DNA of 23,269 bases from a virus: the IMG/VR virus record IMGVR_UViG_3300020057_000155, positions 1 through 23,269 of that record. One strand, written 5' to 3'. This document shows, piece after piece, positions 4,797 to 11,203 of the stretch; position 1 is the stretch's first letter, and each line of letters starts with the position of its first letter. The notes under the pieces were generated by a model. The model saw nothing but the letters and a program-made list of their open reading frames with translations, did not search any database and was not told the origin of the DNA. A program made the position numbers and the translations under genes.

Positions 4797-5180
4797 ATGA
4801 GCAACGCCCGGCACCTCGGCTTCTACCGCTCCGACCGGCACGAGGCGCTGTCGCACGAGTACCCACCCGAGCAGCAGCACCCGCGGCTGACGACCGCCTG
4901 CACCGGAAATTGCAACCAGGGCCGCATGTGCGACTGCGTGCCCGACCTCGAGGACAACATGAAAACCATCCACGCCACGATCACTCTCCCCGGCGACGGC
5001 CGCCACCCCGCGCGCACCTACAGCAGCGAGGCCGAAGCGTTCCGCACCGCCTACTACGCCTCGGCAATCGAAAAGCCGGCGCCGTCGCGCATCGCGTCCC
5101 GGGTGTTCGGGGCGCTGCTCGGCGCGGCGGTTGTCGCGACGCTGGTGGTGCTGATCGTCTACGGCAAGGTGCCGGCATGA
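4797..5180 (+). CDS. Cys-rich, C-terminally membrane-anchored protein
   Basis: A 127-residue protein starting MSNARHLGFYRSDRHEALSH. A cysteine cluster (TTACTGNCNQGRMCDCVPDL, four Cys within 12 residues, around residues 34-45) could bind metal. After it comes a methionine (MKTIHATITLPGDGRHPART) where a second, shorter product could begin. The C-terminus has one clear transmembrane helix (FGALLGAAVVATLVVLIVYG) ending two residues before the stop, so a tail-anchored inner-membrane protein is likely. No family is recognised. Its stop overlaps the next ATG (5177). An early membrane protein could act in superinfection exclusion, but nothing here shows that. Confidence 0.65.
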   Translation: MSNARHLGFYRSDRHEALSHEYPPEQQHPRLTTACTGNCNQGRMCDCVPDLEDNMKTIHATITLPGDGRHPARTYSSEAEAFRTAYYASAIEKPAPSRIASRVFGALLGAAVVATLVVLIVYGKVPA

Positions 5181-5341
5181 ACTACCTCCGCGCTCTATGG
5201 GCGGCCCTGCGCGGCAAGTCGCCGTCTCTGGCATCTCTGGCCTACGTGGCGCAGCTCGAGGCGCGCGTCGCCCGGGCCGAGCGCCGGGCCGCGGGACAGC
5301 GCAAGTCCCGCGAGCGGAAGGAAGCGGGGGTCAATCCATGA
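5177..5341 (+). CDS. Small basic helical protein, unknown
   Basis: A 54-residue protein, MNYLRALWAALRGKSPSLAS onward, with a strongly basic C-terminal helix (EARVARAERRAAGQRKSRER). It is bounded on both sides by ATGA overlaps, which supports that it is translated. The composition suggests a helical, possibly nucleic-acid- or membrane-associated peptide: the N-terminus is amphipathic. No family is recognised. Confidence 0.6.
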   Translation: MNYLRALWAALRGKSPSLASLAYVAQLEARVARAERRAAGQRKSRERKEAGVNP

Positions 5342-6246
5342 GCGCCCGTCCAGAGATCCCGCTTCTGGTGCGGAACATGCCGGCCGCCGAGTACCACGCG
5401 ACCGACAGCGTAAGCAACTCGAAGCTGTCGGACCTGAAGCGCAGCCCCGCGCACTGCTGGGCGCTGCACCTCGACCCGGACCGGCCGGAACGCGAGCCGC
5501 GTCCGTGGATGCTGACCGGCCCGCTCGCACACTGCGCGGTGCTCGAGCCTGACGCGATGGCGTCGCGCTACGCCGTGGTGCCCGAGGACGCGCCGAAGCG
5601 GCCGACCGAAGCGCAGTGGAATGCGAAGAAGCCGAACGAGAGCAGCCTGGCCGCGATGGACTGGTGGCGCGAGTTCAACGACGCGATCAGCGGCCGCGAG
5701 ATCGTCACCGCCGCGCAGTACACCATCGTGCAGGGCCAGCTCGAGGCCGTCAAGCGCGTGCCGGCGCTGGTCGATCTGCTGTCGCAGGGCGAGGCCGAGA
5801 CCTCGGCCTTCTGGCGCGACGGAGCGACCGGCCTGCACTGCCGCGCGCGGCCCGACTGGTTGCACCCTTGCGGCTCCAATCGCGTCGCCGTGCTCGACAT
5901 CAAAACCATCAGCGACCTGTCGCCCGAGACCGTCGCCCGCGCGATCGCCAAGCTCGGCTATCACCGCCAGCAAGCGCATTACCGAAACGGCCTGATCGCG
6001 TGCGGCCTGGTCGTCGAGGAGTTCGTGTTCGGCTTCGTGAGCGGCACCTATCCGTACCTCGCCGCCGCATTCGTGCTCGACGACGAGACCGCAGAGCAGG
6101 GTGAGGACGAGGTGGCCGAGCTCGTCGATCTCTACGCGCACTGCAAGCGCACCGGCGAGTGGCCGGCGTTCGGCGGCGGCTACCAACTCGTCGGCCTGCC
6201 CGCTTGGGCGAAGCGCAACAGCGAAGTGGAGGTGTCCTTTGTATGA
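5338..6246 (+). CDS. RecE-like exonuclease (PD-(D/E)XK, exonuclease VIII C-terminal type)
   Basis: A 302-residue protein with the length and motif order of phage RecE-type nucleases (the PDDEXK/DUF3799-like core). Visible elements: the N-terminal EYHATDSVSNSKLSDLKRSP; TGPLAHCAVLEP with His65 and Glu70; GEAETSAFW; the metal-binding RPDW (Asp173); the VAVLDIKT D-x-K pair (Asp187, Lys189); and the helix YHRQQAHY with the Q-x3-Y motif (Gln211, Tyr215). All catalytic positions appear present. By family it digests the 5' strand of double-stranded DNA ends to give 3' tails for single-strand annealing recombination. It is coupled upstream (ATGA at 5338) and downstream (TTG start at 6239) to the genes most likely to be its partners. 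Confidence 0.88.
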   Translation: MSARPEIPLLVRNMPAAEYHATDSVSNSKLSDLKRSPAHCWALHLDPDRPEREPRPWMLTGPLAHCAVLEPDAMASRYAVVPEDAPKRPTEAQWNAKKPNESSLAAMDWWREFNDAISGREIVTAAQYTIVQGQLEAVKRVPALVDLLSQGEAETSAFWRDGATGLHCRARPDWLHPCGSNRVAVLDIKTISDLSPETVARAIAKLGYHRQQAHYRNGLIACGLVVEEFVFGFVSGTYPYLAAAFVLDDETAEQGEDEVAELVDLYAHCKRTGEWPAFGGGYQLVGLPAWAKRNSEVEVSFV

Positions 6247-6850
6247 AGTCAGCGATCTGCGGGCGACCATCGTCCCGAAGTCCGACCAGCTCAACAGTGA
6301 ACAACTGCTCGGCGGCCCGATCACCGTCACCGTGACAGAGGTACGCATCGGCAACAGCGACGAGCAGCCGGTCGCCATTCACTACATCGACGACGGCGGC
6401 CGCCCCTACAAGCCGTCGAAGACGCAGCGCAAGGTTCTTTTGCTCGCATGGGGGCACGACGGTCGCGCCTGGACCGGCCGTTCGATGACGCTCTACTGCG
6501 ACCCGAAGATCAAGTTCGGCGGCGAAGAGGTCGGCGGTATTCGGATCAGCCATCTCAGCGACATCGAGCGCGAGATCCACGTTTCACTGACGGCGACGAA
6601 GGGCAAGAAGGCGCCGCATGTGATCAAGCGCCTGGAGTCGAAAGCGCCGGTCGAGAAGATCGCGAAGCCGGCGCGCACCGAGCGCCACGGCAGCATGGTC
6701 GCCGACTTCGAACTGCTGGTCGCCGAGCAAGGCCTCGATGCGTTCGTCGCGTCCTGGCAGAAGTTGCCGAAGGAAGACCGGGCCGCCATCGGCATCGCCG
6801 AGCGCGACCGCATCGCCGCACTCGCGAAGCCGGCCGACGCGGCCACCTGA
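6239..6850 (+). CDS. Conserved phage protein beside the RecE-like exonuclease; possible recombination partner
   Basis: A 203-residue protein. The start is TTG at 6239: a perfect GGAGG (6228-6232) lies six bases upstream, no in-frame ATG or GTG fits, and it overlaps the exonuclease stop by eight bases. It begins (M)YEVSDLRATIVPKSDQLN; residues ~20-130 form a beta-rich domain (ITVTVTEVRIG, RKVLLLAWGHDG, SMTLYCDPKIKFGGEEVGGI, RISHLS) with lysines near KPSKTQRK. The end (VADFELLVAEQGLDAFVASW) is helical. I recognise it as a protein recurring next to phage RecE-type genes without an assigned function. A beta-rich, lysine-bearing domain here could bind single-stranded DNA, but it has none of the RecT or Bet signatures I know. 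Confidence 0.75.
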   Translation: MYEVSDLRATIVPKSDQLNSEQLLGGPITVTVTEVRIGNSDEQPVAIHYIDDGGRPYKPSKTQRKVLLLAWGHDGRAWTGRSMTLYCDPKIKFGGEEVGGIRISHLSDIEREIHVSLTATKGKKAPHVIKRLESKAPVEKIAKPARTERHGSMVADFELLVAEQGLDAFVASWQKLPKEDRAAIGIAERDRIAALAKPADAAT

Positions 6851-6874
6851 TCCCCACCACCACTAGGAGCCCCG

Positions 6875-7570
6875 ATGTTCGCACTCCCCACTGCCACCCG
6901 CGCGCACGTACGCACGTTCAACCTACGCACCGAGAAGCACGGCGACGAAGACGTCACTGCGCTGGACCTCGGCATGCGCCTGACCGGATCGAATGTGCTG
7001 CTTGACATGCTGCACCCGGGCCTGCGCGCGGCGCTCTACCTGCCGCCCGATCCAGCGCAGGCCACCATCCCCGGCGAGACTCCGCCGTGGACCGTGTTGC
7101 GCTGCGAGGCCGTGCCGTTCGTCGCCGTCAAGTACGAGATGGCCGGCCGCAACGTCGTGCTGGTGCCGGCGAGCGAGATGGAGTCGGAGCTCGCCCAGGA
7201 TGAACTGCAGATGAGCTCCTGCAACGTGAACGCGTTCAAGGTGACGGCGCATGCTGGCGGCTCGGTCGACATCGATTTCCGCATCCAGTCGAACGACATC
7301 GACGCCGGCGCGATCGGCATGGCCGGCGGGATGCTGGCGCAGGACGTCGAGCTGTCGATCACGCACACGGATGTGGCGGAGGAACCGGAGTCCGAGGACA
7401 CAGCGCCGAAGGAGAAGGCGAAGACGGCGACGGATCTGTTCATCGAGGGCGCGACCGGCAAGCCGACGCCGAAGGACCACCTGAGCGCACGGCCCGACTC
7501 GAAGCCCGGCGACCCGGATCACGTCGCCTGGCCGTTCCCGACCAACGTGGCGAACGGAGTGCAATCGTGA
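6875..7570 (+). CDS. Conserved early phage protein of unknown function
   Basis: A 231-residue protein with a good ribosome site (AGGAG, 6865-6869) six bases before the ATG. The first ~170 residues are a beta-rich domain (THVRTFNLR-like start; DVTALDLGMRLTGSNVLLDM; FVAVKYEMAGRNVVLVPASE; CNVNAFKVTAHAGGSVDIDF), the last ~60 an acidic, disordered linker and tail (EEPESEDTAPKEKAKTATDL). An acidic flexible C-terminus on a compact N-terminal domain recalls SSB-like organisation, but I see no OB-fold signature I could name. It is the third gene of the exonuclease block and overlaps the following GTG. The function is unknown. Confidence 0.7.
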   Translation: MFALPTATRAHVRTFNLRTEKHGDEDVTALDLGMRLTGSNVLLDMLHPGLRAALYLPPDPAQATIPGETPPWTVLRCEAVPFVAVKYEMAGRNVVLVPASEMESELAQDELQMSSCNVNAFKVTAHAGGSVDIDFRIQSNDIDAGAIGMAGGMLAQDVELSITHTDVAEEPESEDTAPKEKAKTATDLFIEGATGKPTPKDHLSARPDSKPGDPDHVAWPFPTNVANGVQS

Positions 7571-7977
7571 CGCGGGGGCACGACGACGGCCTTGACATGG
7601 ACCGCGTGACGCAGCGCCGCACCAGCGCCGCTCTGACGGGCGTGCAAAAGCCGCCGGGCGCGGCATCGAGCGTGTTCGACGTGGCCAGGCCGCCGCCGAA
7701 GAAGAGGTTGACGGCGCCGGAGTTCGATCCGCTGGCCATCGAGATCAAGACCGGCGTGCCGCTGCCGGCCACCAAGACCGGCGCGGCGGCCATCCAGGGC
7801 GCGCGCTACCAGGCGCTCCTCGACCGCATGAAGCCGGGCGACTGCGTCGAGTTGCCGTCCAAGCTCGCGCGCGGCATCCAGGCGTGGGCCAAGGGCAAGA
7901 GCGGCGTGAAGCTCTCCCTGCGCAAGATCAGCGACGAGCTGGTCGGTGTGTGGCGCGTTCACAAGGCGAAGGGGTGA
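7567..7977 (+). CDS. Phage protein of unknown function
   Basis: A 136-residue protein from GTG at 7567 (GTGA overlap with the stop before it). The N-terminal half is low in structure and rich in Pro, Arg and Ala (GVQKPPGAASSVFDVARPPP). The C-terminal half is a compact helical domain (YQALLDRMKPGDCVELPSKL, then ARGIQAWAKGKSGVKLSLRK and LVGVWRV). The pattern of a short helical module ending in a strand with V-W-R-V resembles small phage proteins found near recombination genes; no function is known to me. Soluble. Confidence 0.65.
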   Translation: MTRGHDDGLDMDRVTQRRTSAALTGVQKPPGAASSVFDVARPPPKKRLTAPEFDPLAIEIKTGVPLPATKTGAAAIQGARYQALLDRMKPGDCVELPSKLARGIQAWAKGKSGVKLSLRKISDELVGVWRVHKAKG

Positions 7978-7980
7978 GTC

Positions 7981-8295
7981 ATGAATGACCCCCTACGCGA
8001 TGCCCTGGCCGAGCTTGTGCCGGGGCAAACAGTTTACGTGCCAGCGGAGGTTGTCATCCTTTGGCACGATGCCGGGCGGGTGCTTTGTCGCGTCCACGAC
8101 TACAAATTCTCGGTCGCGGCCGATCAGGTTTTGCGCGCCGCCCCCACAGGAGCAGCGCCATTTGCGACTATCAACCATGAGCTACTGAGGCAGATCGAGG
8201 ATTCAGCGGATGAGTGGGGGCCGTCTGGAAAACTGGGCAACGACGCCGAGTATGCTCGCGCGGGCAAAGCCGAAGCGGCGGACCGCGAGCCGTAA
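7981..8295 (+). CDS. Phage protein of unknown function
   Basis: A 104-residue protein starting MNDPLRDALAELVPGQTVYV, three bases after the previous stop, with a weak GAAGGGGTGAGTC leader. The first 55 residues are beta-rich (QTVYVPAEVVILWHDAGRVL, then CRVHDYKFSVAADQVLRAAP), like a small SH3-type barrel. The rest is a hydrophilic tail (DEWGPSGKLGNDAEYARAGK). The local base composition is slightly less GC-rich than that of its neighbours. No family is recognised. Its stop overlaps the ATG of the excisionase-like gene. Confidence 0.6.
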   Translation: MNDPLRDALAELVPGQTVYVPAEVVILWHDAGRVLCRVHDYKFSVAADQVLRAAPTGAAPFATINHELLRQIEDSADEWGPSGKLGNDAEYARAGKAEAADREP

Positions 8296-8690
8296 TGCTG
8301 ACCGCCGCCGCAGTCGCCGCCGAGCTCGGGATCAGTCCTCGCCAGGTCTACACGCTCCACGCGGGCGGGCGGCTGCGCGGGTATCGGATCGGCCGTTCGG
8401 TACGATTCGCCGGGGTCGACGTCCAGGAGTTCAAAGCATCATGCCGATCAGCCGCGTCCGCGACAGTGAGGGCCGCGCTCGTTTCGAGTTTGAATTCAGC
8501 CGTCGTCTTGGCGGTCGGCGGCAACGAACTCGAAAGCTGCTTCCTGCGGCATGGAGTCGCGCCCGAGCGGATGCCTTTGACCGGCAAGAATGTGCCCGCC
8601 TCTACGCGCAGGCGACCGGCATCGAAGCCCAGCAGTGGACGATCGACCAGGCTGTCACTCGTTACCTCGACGAGCGAGCGGTCGAGCTGA
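8295..8690 (+). CDS. xis: Excisionase-like HTH protein, overprinted by int
   Basis: A 131-residue frame. The first ~50 residues (MLTAAAVAAELGISPRQVYT, LHAGGRLRGYRIGRSVRFAG, VDVQEFKASC) are a clear MerR/excisionase-type HTH module (helix-turn-helix, then the wing Y-R-I-G-R-S-V-R-F and a D-V-x-E-F end). This fits a directionality factor for the adjacent integrase. The frame does not stop there: 81 further residues overlap int by 250 bases and look like a by-product of the int frame (low complexity, Ser/Arg rich). The functional part therefore probably ends where int begins. The start overlaps the upstream stop (TAATG), supporting translation from 8295. Confidence 0.7.
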   Translation: MLTAAAVAAELGISPRQVYTLHAGGRLRGYRIGRSVRFAGVDVQEFKASCRSAASATVRAALVSSLNSAVVLAVGGNELESCFLRHGVAPERMPLTGKNVPASTRRRPASKPSSGRSTRLSLVTSTSERSS

Positions 8691-9499
8691 AGACGCACGG
8701 CGGCATCGTGCTCGAGCTGCTGGCCCTGGCGCCCTACTTCGCCGGCCAGCCAATCGAAGCCCTGCCCGAAGTGGCGGCGAGATTCGCGCGCGAGCACCGC
8801 GCGACCCTTGCGCCGGCCACGATCATGAACCGGCTGCGCTACCTTGCCGCGGCGTGCCGGTGGGGCTGGAAGCGTCACGGCATGGGCCTGCACGACCCCG
8901 CGGCCCGGGTTCAGATGCCGGCCGTCAGCAACGAGCGACAGGTCTACATCGACCGCCGGCAGATGTTGACGCTGGCCCGCGCATGCGTCCACAGGCCAAC
9001 CAGGGCGGCCATCAGGGTCGCGTACTACTCCGGGATGCGCTTGGGCGAGATAGAGCGCGCAAGGCGGGTTCCCGGGGCCTTCCTGCTAGACGACACGAAG
9101 AACGGGGAGCCGCGGGTCGTGCCGATGCATCCGAAGATCAGGACAGCCGCCACGGTGCCGCTCGGGAGCCGGTACACGCGGCACTATCACTTCCGCATCG
9201 CCTGCGCCTCGGTCGGACTGCACGATCTGCACTTCCACGACCTCCGGCACTCGGCGGCCAGCGCCATGATCAACGCGGGCGTGGACCTCTACACGGTCGG
9301 CGCAGTGCTGGGGCACAAGTCTGCGGCGAGCACTCGGCGGTACGCGCACCTGGCCACGAACGCGCTCGAGGTGGCCGTCGGCAAGATCGGCAGGCGGCCA
9401 ACATCTTCCCCGTTTGCTGCGGTGCACAAGGTGGAGGCGCGGGCCGGAGTCGAACCGACCTACTCGGATTTGCAATCGAGGCAGCGGCGCGTAGCGTAG
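8441..9499 (+). CDS. int: Tyrosine site-specific integrase
   Basis: A 352-residue phage integrase. An N-terminal arm-binding-type basic region (MPISRVRDSEGRARFEFEFS) is followed by a core-binding helical domain (~65-150) and the catalytic domain. The active-site set is complete: Arg200 (SGMRLGEIE), Lys220 in the beta-hairpin (DDTKNGEPRVVPM), His266 and Arg269 (HFHDLRHSAA), His292 (LGHKS) and the nucleophile Tyr301 (STRRYAHL). ATG 8441 has AGGAG at 8425-8429, rather far (11 bases). The last ~20 residues (ARAGVEPTYSDLQ) are encoded by tRNA-Cys-derived sequence, a known feature of integrases whose gene end carries the att core. It ends convergently 16 bases from the lysis lipoprotein gene. Confidence 0.93.
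   Translation: MPISRVRDSEGRARFEFEFSRRLGGRRQRTRKLLPAAWSRARADAFDRQECARLYAQATGIEAQQWTIDQAVTRYLDERAVELKTHGGIVLELLALAPYFAGQPIEALPEVAARFAREHRATLAPATIMNRLRYLAAACRWGWKRHGMGLHDPAARVQMPAVSNERQVYIDRRQMLTLARACVHRPTRAAIRVAYYSGMRLGEIERARRVPGAFLLDDTKNGEPRVVPMHPKIRTAATVPLGSRYTRHYHFRIACASVGLHDLHFHDLRHSAASAMINAGVDLYTVGAVLGHKSAASTRRYAHLATNALEVAVGKIGRRPTSSPFAAVHKVEARAGVEPTYSDLQSRQRRVA
9432..9477 (-). other. Presumed attP core: 3' half of tRNA-Cys(GCA)
   Basis: Read on the minus strand, these 46 bases run GATTGCAAATCC, a variable part, a T-arm (GTCGG stem, TTCGACT loop, CCGGC stem), then CGCGCCTCCA. From memory this matches the 3' half of bacterial tRNA-Cys, from the anticodon loop (TT-GCA-AA) to the encoded CCA. 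The D-arm and the 5' acceptor strand are not present on the other side, so this is a fragment and not a tRNA gene. It lies inside the int 3' end, where such att cores are expected. Integration would restore a complete host tRNA-Cys. Confidence 0.82.
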
Positions 9500-9515
9500 C
9501 GCAGATCACCGGGCG

Positions 9516-9785
9516 TCAGGATCGCGCCTCAGGCGCATAGATCGCCGGCTTCGCACCCCGGCGGGCAACGTCTTCCCCGTCTAGATCCCGCCCCCCGCAG
9601 ACCTCCCGCGGATCGAACTCGACCCGATGCACTCCCGGGCCGGTAGCACCGAGCAGCAGGCCGACGAACTGCCCGTCGTAGCAGAGCGGGCGGATCAGCA
9701 TCTGGCCGTCGAGCACGATCTCGGCCGGCGGCGACTCGGCGGTGGCACAGCCGGCCAGGAGCAGCAGCGGCCAGAGATTCACCAC
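9516..9785 (-). CDS. Small lipoprotein, end of the lysis cluster
   Basis: An 89-residue protein starting at GTG 9785 (9782 is equally possible), 11 bases after the upstream stop. The N-terminus VVNLWPLLLLAGCATAESPP is a short lipoprotein signal with lipobox L-A-G-C (Cys13 or Cys14), so an outer- or inner-membrane lipoprotein is likely. The body (EIVLDGQMLIRPLCYDGQFV, then VHRVEFDPREVC) has two more cysteines. An Rz1-like outer-membrane spanin role is possible from position, but it lacks the Pro-rich make-up of Rz1 and no Rz-like partner is seen. The start lacks a clear Shine-Dalgarno and may rely on reinitiation. Confidence 0.6.
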   Translation of the reverse strand: MVNLWPLLLLAGCATAESPPAEIVLDGQMLIRPLCYDGQFVGLLLGATGPGVHRVEFDPREVCGGRDLDGEDVARRGAKPAIYAPEARS

Positions 9786-9796
9786 GAGAGCCGGGT

Positions 9797-10087
9797 CTAG
9801 GGAGCCGCCGCAGCCCGCGGGGCCGGCGCATTCGTGACGGTGACCCTGCACTCGGAATCGACCGAGACGCCGCCGTTCACGACCGTGCCCTTGTCGACCG
9901 CCATCGAGACGGTGACGACGCGGCCGTAGACCGAGTTCGCGACGGTGCAATTCGCGCTGATGCTCTTGTCGGCGCCCAGCGCCTTGATTGCCTCGGGCGT
10001 CATCTTCGAGTAGTCGATCCCGCCGGGCAGCGTCGAGCAGGCCGTGAGGAAGGCGGCGAGGAACAGGCAGATCGCGAGCTTCAGCAT
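9797..10087 (-). CDS. Phage lipoprotein
   Basis: A 96-residue protein starting MLKLAICLFLAAFLTACSTL: a textbook type II signal peptide with lipobox L-T-A-C, the lipidated residue being Cys17. The mature part contains KMTPEAIKALGADKSISANC and a beta-rich segment (VVTVSMAVDKGTVVNGGVSV) with two cysteines that could pair, then an Ala/Pro tail. Similar short lipoproteins occur at the end of lysis modules in betaproteobacterial phages; the function is unsettled (spanin-like, or protecting the lysogen surface). The ATG overlaps the end of the small frame at 10081. Confidence 0.75.
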   Translation of the reverse strand: MLKLAICLFLAAFLTACSTLPGGIDYSKMTPEAIKALGADKSISANCTVANSVYGRVVTVSMAVDKGTVVNGGVSVDSECRVTVTNAPAPRAAAAP

Positions 10088-10268
10088 GATGGTGAGCCTT
10101 TCAGGTTGGGTTGGTAGTTCGGCCAGCCGGCCGCCTCATTCGCCGGGATGTAGGTTCGCAGATGGCCGGTGATCGAGTGCCGGCGAAGGTGCGGCTTGCC
10201 GGGCACCTTCAGCCACTCTGCCTTCGGATCGGGCTTCTCTCGTCGCGGATGGGCGGACCGAGATTCAT
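10081..10268 (-). pseudogene. Split small ORF between endolysin and lipoprotein (possible frameshift)
   Basis: An ATG at 10268 overlaps the endolysin stop (ATGA) but its frame ends after 19 residues (MNLGPPIRDERSPIRRQSG). The adjacent frame is open down to a stop at 10083-10081, which overlaps the lipoprotein start. It reads EKPDPKAEWLKVPGKPHLRR, then HSITGHLRTYIPANEAAGWP and NYQPNL, which looks protein-like. Losing two bases within GAGAGAAG (about 10238-10231) would join them into one ~61-residue protein starting MNLGPPIRDEKPDPKAEWLK, tightly linked at both ends. Alternatively only a 41-residue product from GTG 10206 is made. It is a sequencing error, a broken gene or a frameshift site; no canonical slippery heptamer is seen. 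Confidence 0.42.
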
Positions 10269-10687
10269 TGCCACTGCCCGGTTTCGATCTGCCGGGCCAT
10301 CTTCTTCGCGCGGCCCGGCGTCTGCTTCGCCCAGAGGCTATCGAGCATCCGCCCGGCCGCGTGCGCGTAGTGGCCGTCGCGGATCGCGGCGAGCGTGCGG
10401 GTGAACCCCATCAAGCCGTTGATCCCCATTTGGAACGCCATTCCGACTAGCACCGCCATGCGAACTTCATCCAGGCGAGCCGCCCACGGCAAACGATCCA
10501 ATACCTGCGCGGTCTTTTCGGCGATGTCGTTGTCGAGCAGGAAGTCGATCTCGTTCCCGCGCAGACCGCCACCCTTGCGCTCGTCGATCAGCCGGCCGAC
10601 GCCGATCGTCCAGTAGCCGAGATGGTCCTGATAGGCGTGTCGGACCCGACCTTCCAAGGCGGACAGCTGCGCGCGGAGCGAACTCAT
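10265..10687 (-). CDS. Endolysin, T4-lysozyme type (GH24 muramidase)
   Basis: A 140-residue protein starting MSSLRAQLSALEGRVRHAYQ. The catalytic triad of glycoside hydrolase 24 is present with exact family spacing: Glu12 (LEG), Asp21 (YQD) and Thr27 (WTIGVGR). Further family features are the GNEIDFLLDNDIAEK helix and the MAFQMGINGLMGFTRTL motif. It should hydrolyse the MurNAc-GlcNAc bond of peptidoglycan. There is no signal or SAR helix at the N-terminus, so it should be cytosolic until a holin releases it, consistent with its ATG overlapping the stop of the holin gene (10684-10687). Confidence 0.92.
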   Translation of the reverse strand: MSSLRAQLSALEGRVRHAYQDHLGYWTIGVGRLIDERKGGGLRGNEIDFLLDNDIAEKTAQVLDRLPWAARLDEVRMAVLVGMAFQMGINGLMGFTRTLAAIRDGHYAHAAGRMLDSLWAKQTPGRAKKMARQIETGQWQ

Positions 10688-10974
10688 GGCGCGGCGCTCT
10701 TGGCTACCGCCTCGGGGCGGGTGATGCTCTGCTGCGGCCAGACGCGCGCAACGAACCCGGCCAGGCCGACCACGACCGGGATCAGCCAGGCAGGGATGTG
10801 CAGGTAGCTGTTGACGCCTGCGATGAGGGCGAGCCGGTCGGCCTCGGCGAGCGACAGGTAGATCGCGGCCGCCGTGCTGGCGCTGGCCATTACCCAGTTG
10901 CTGGCCATCTTGTGGGCGGCGCTCAGGTTCGTGCGCAGTCGGCCGGCGAAGTCGGGATGTTTTCCGACACTCAT
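10684..10974 (-). CDS. Holin
   Basis: A 96-residue protein starting MSVGKHPDFAGRLRTNLSAA, with a GGAAGGT ribosome site 8 bases upstream. It has two hydrophobic segments: ~30-47 (NWVMASASTAAAIYLSL, moderately hydrophobic) and ~66-83 (IPAWLIPVVVGLAGFVARVW), separated by a polar turn (AEADRLALIAGVNSY). The tail is polar. This size and topology, with a directly coupled muramidase, fit a class II-type holin making the inner-membrane lesion that releases the endolysin. No exact family is named with certainty. Confidence 0.78.
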   Translation of the reverse strand: MSVGKHPDFAGRLRTNLSAAHKMASNWVMASASTAAAIYLSLAEADRLALIAGVNSYLHIPAWLIPVVVGLAGFVARVWPQQSITRPEAVAKSAAP

Positions 10975-11025
10975 ACGAGGCACCTTCCGGCATCGTTCGC
11001 AAGGGGTTGGCGGCAGCCTCGCGCC

Positions 11026-11196
11026 ATGAAAACGCGACCCGACGACGACGACATCCTGCCCGCTCTCTCGGAGAGCCTGCGCGCCATGCGCTGCAACGAC
11101 GAGCACGGCCACGATCTGGTCGACGAGCTCATGCGCCGCGTGCAAGCCGAGATGGCTGCAAAGGCCCTCATCATTCGCGAGGTGCTGATCCTGTAG
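11026..11196 (+). CDS. Small acidic protein on the opposite strand (possible moron)
   Basis: A 56-residue protein, MKTRPDDDDILPALSESLRA then DEHGHDLVDELMRRVQAEMA and AKALIIREVLIL, sits on the plus strand in the 229-bp gap between the holin start (10974) and the end of the small membrane-protein gene (11204), where no minus-strand gene fits. The acidic N-terminus and amphipathic helical body look protein-like. A weak AAGGGG lies about 17 bases upstream, so initiation is not well supported. If real it would be transcribed separately from the late genes, as expected of a lysogenic-conversion (moron) gene. Confidence 0.45.
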   Translation: MKTRPDDDDILPALSESLRAMRCNDEHGHDLVDELMRRVQAEMAAKALIIREVLIL

Positions 11197-11203
11197 CCGC
11201 ACT

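Noticed and set aside
8420-8445. Programmed -1 frameshift joining the excisionase-like HTH to int
   Set aside because: The frames fit, but no X-XXY-YYZ slippery heptamer or nearby stem-loop was seen, and int has its own ATG and AGGAG.
9432-9520. A complete tRNA-Cys gene
   Set aside because: Only the anticodon loop, T-arm and 3' acceptor strand are present; no D-arm or 5' acceptor strand precedes them on the minus strand.
9524-9536. GCGCCTCAGGCGC hairpin as a terminator between int and the lysis genes
   Set aside because: The stem is at most five pairs with a three-base loop, lies inside the lipoprotein coding end, and no T-run follows on either strand.
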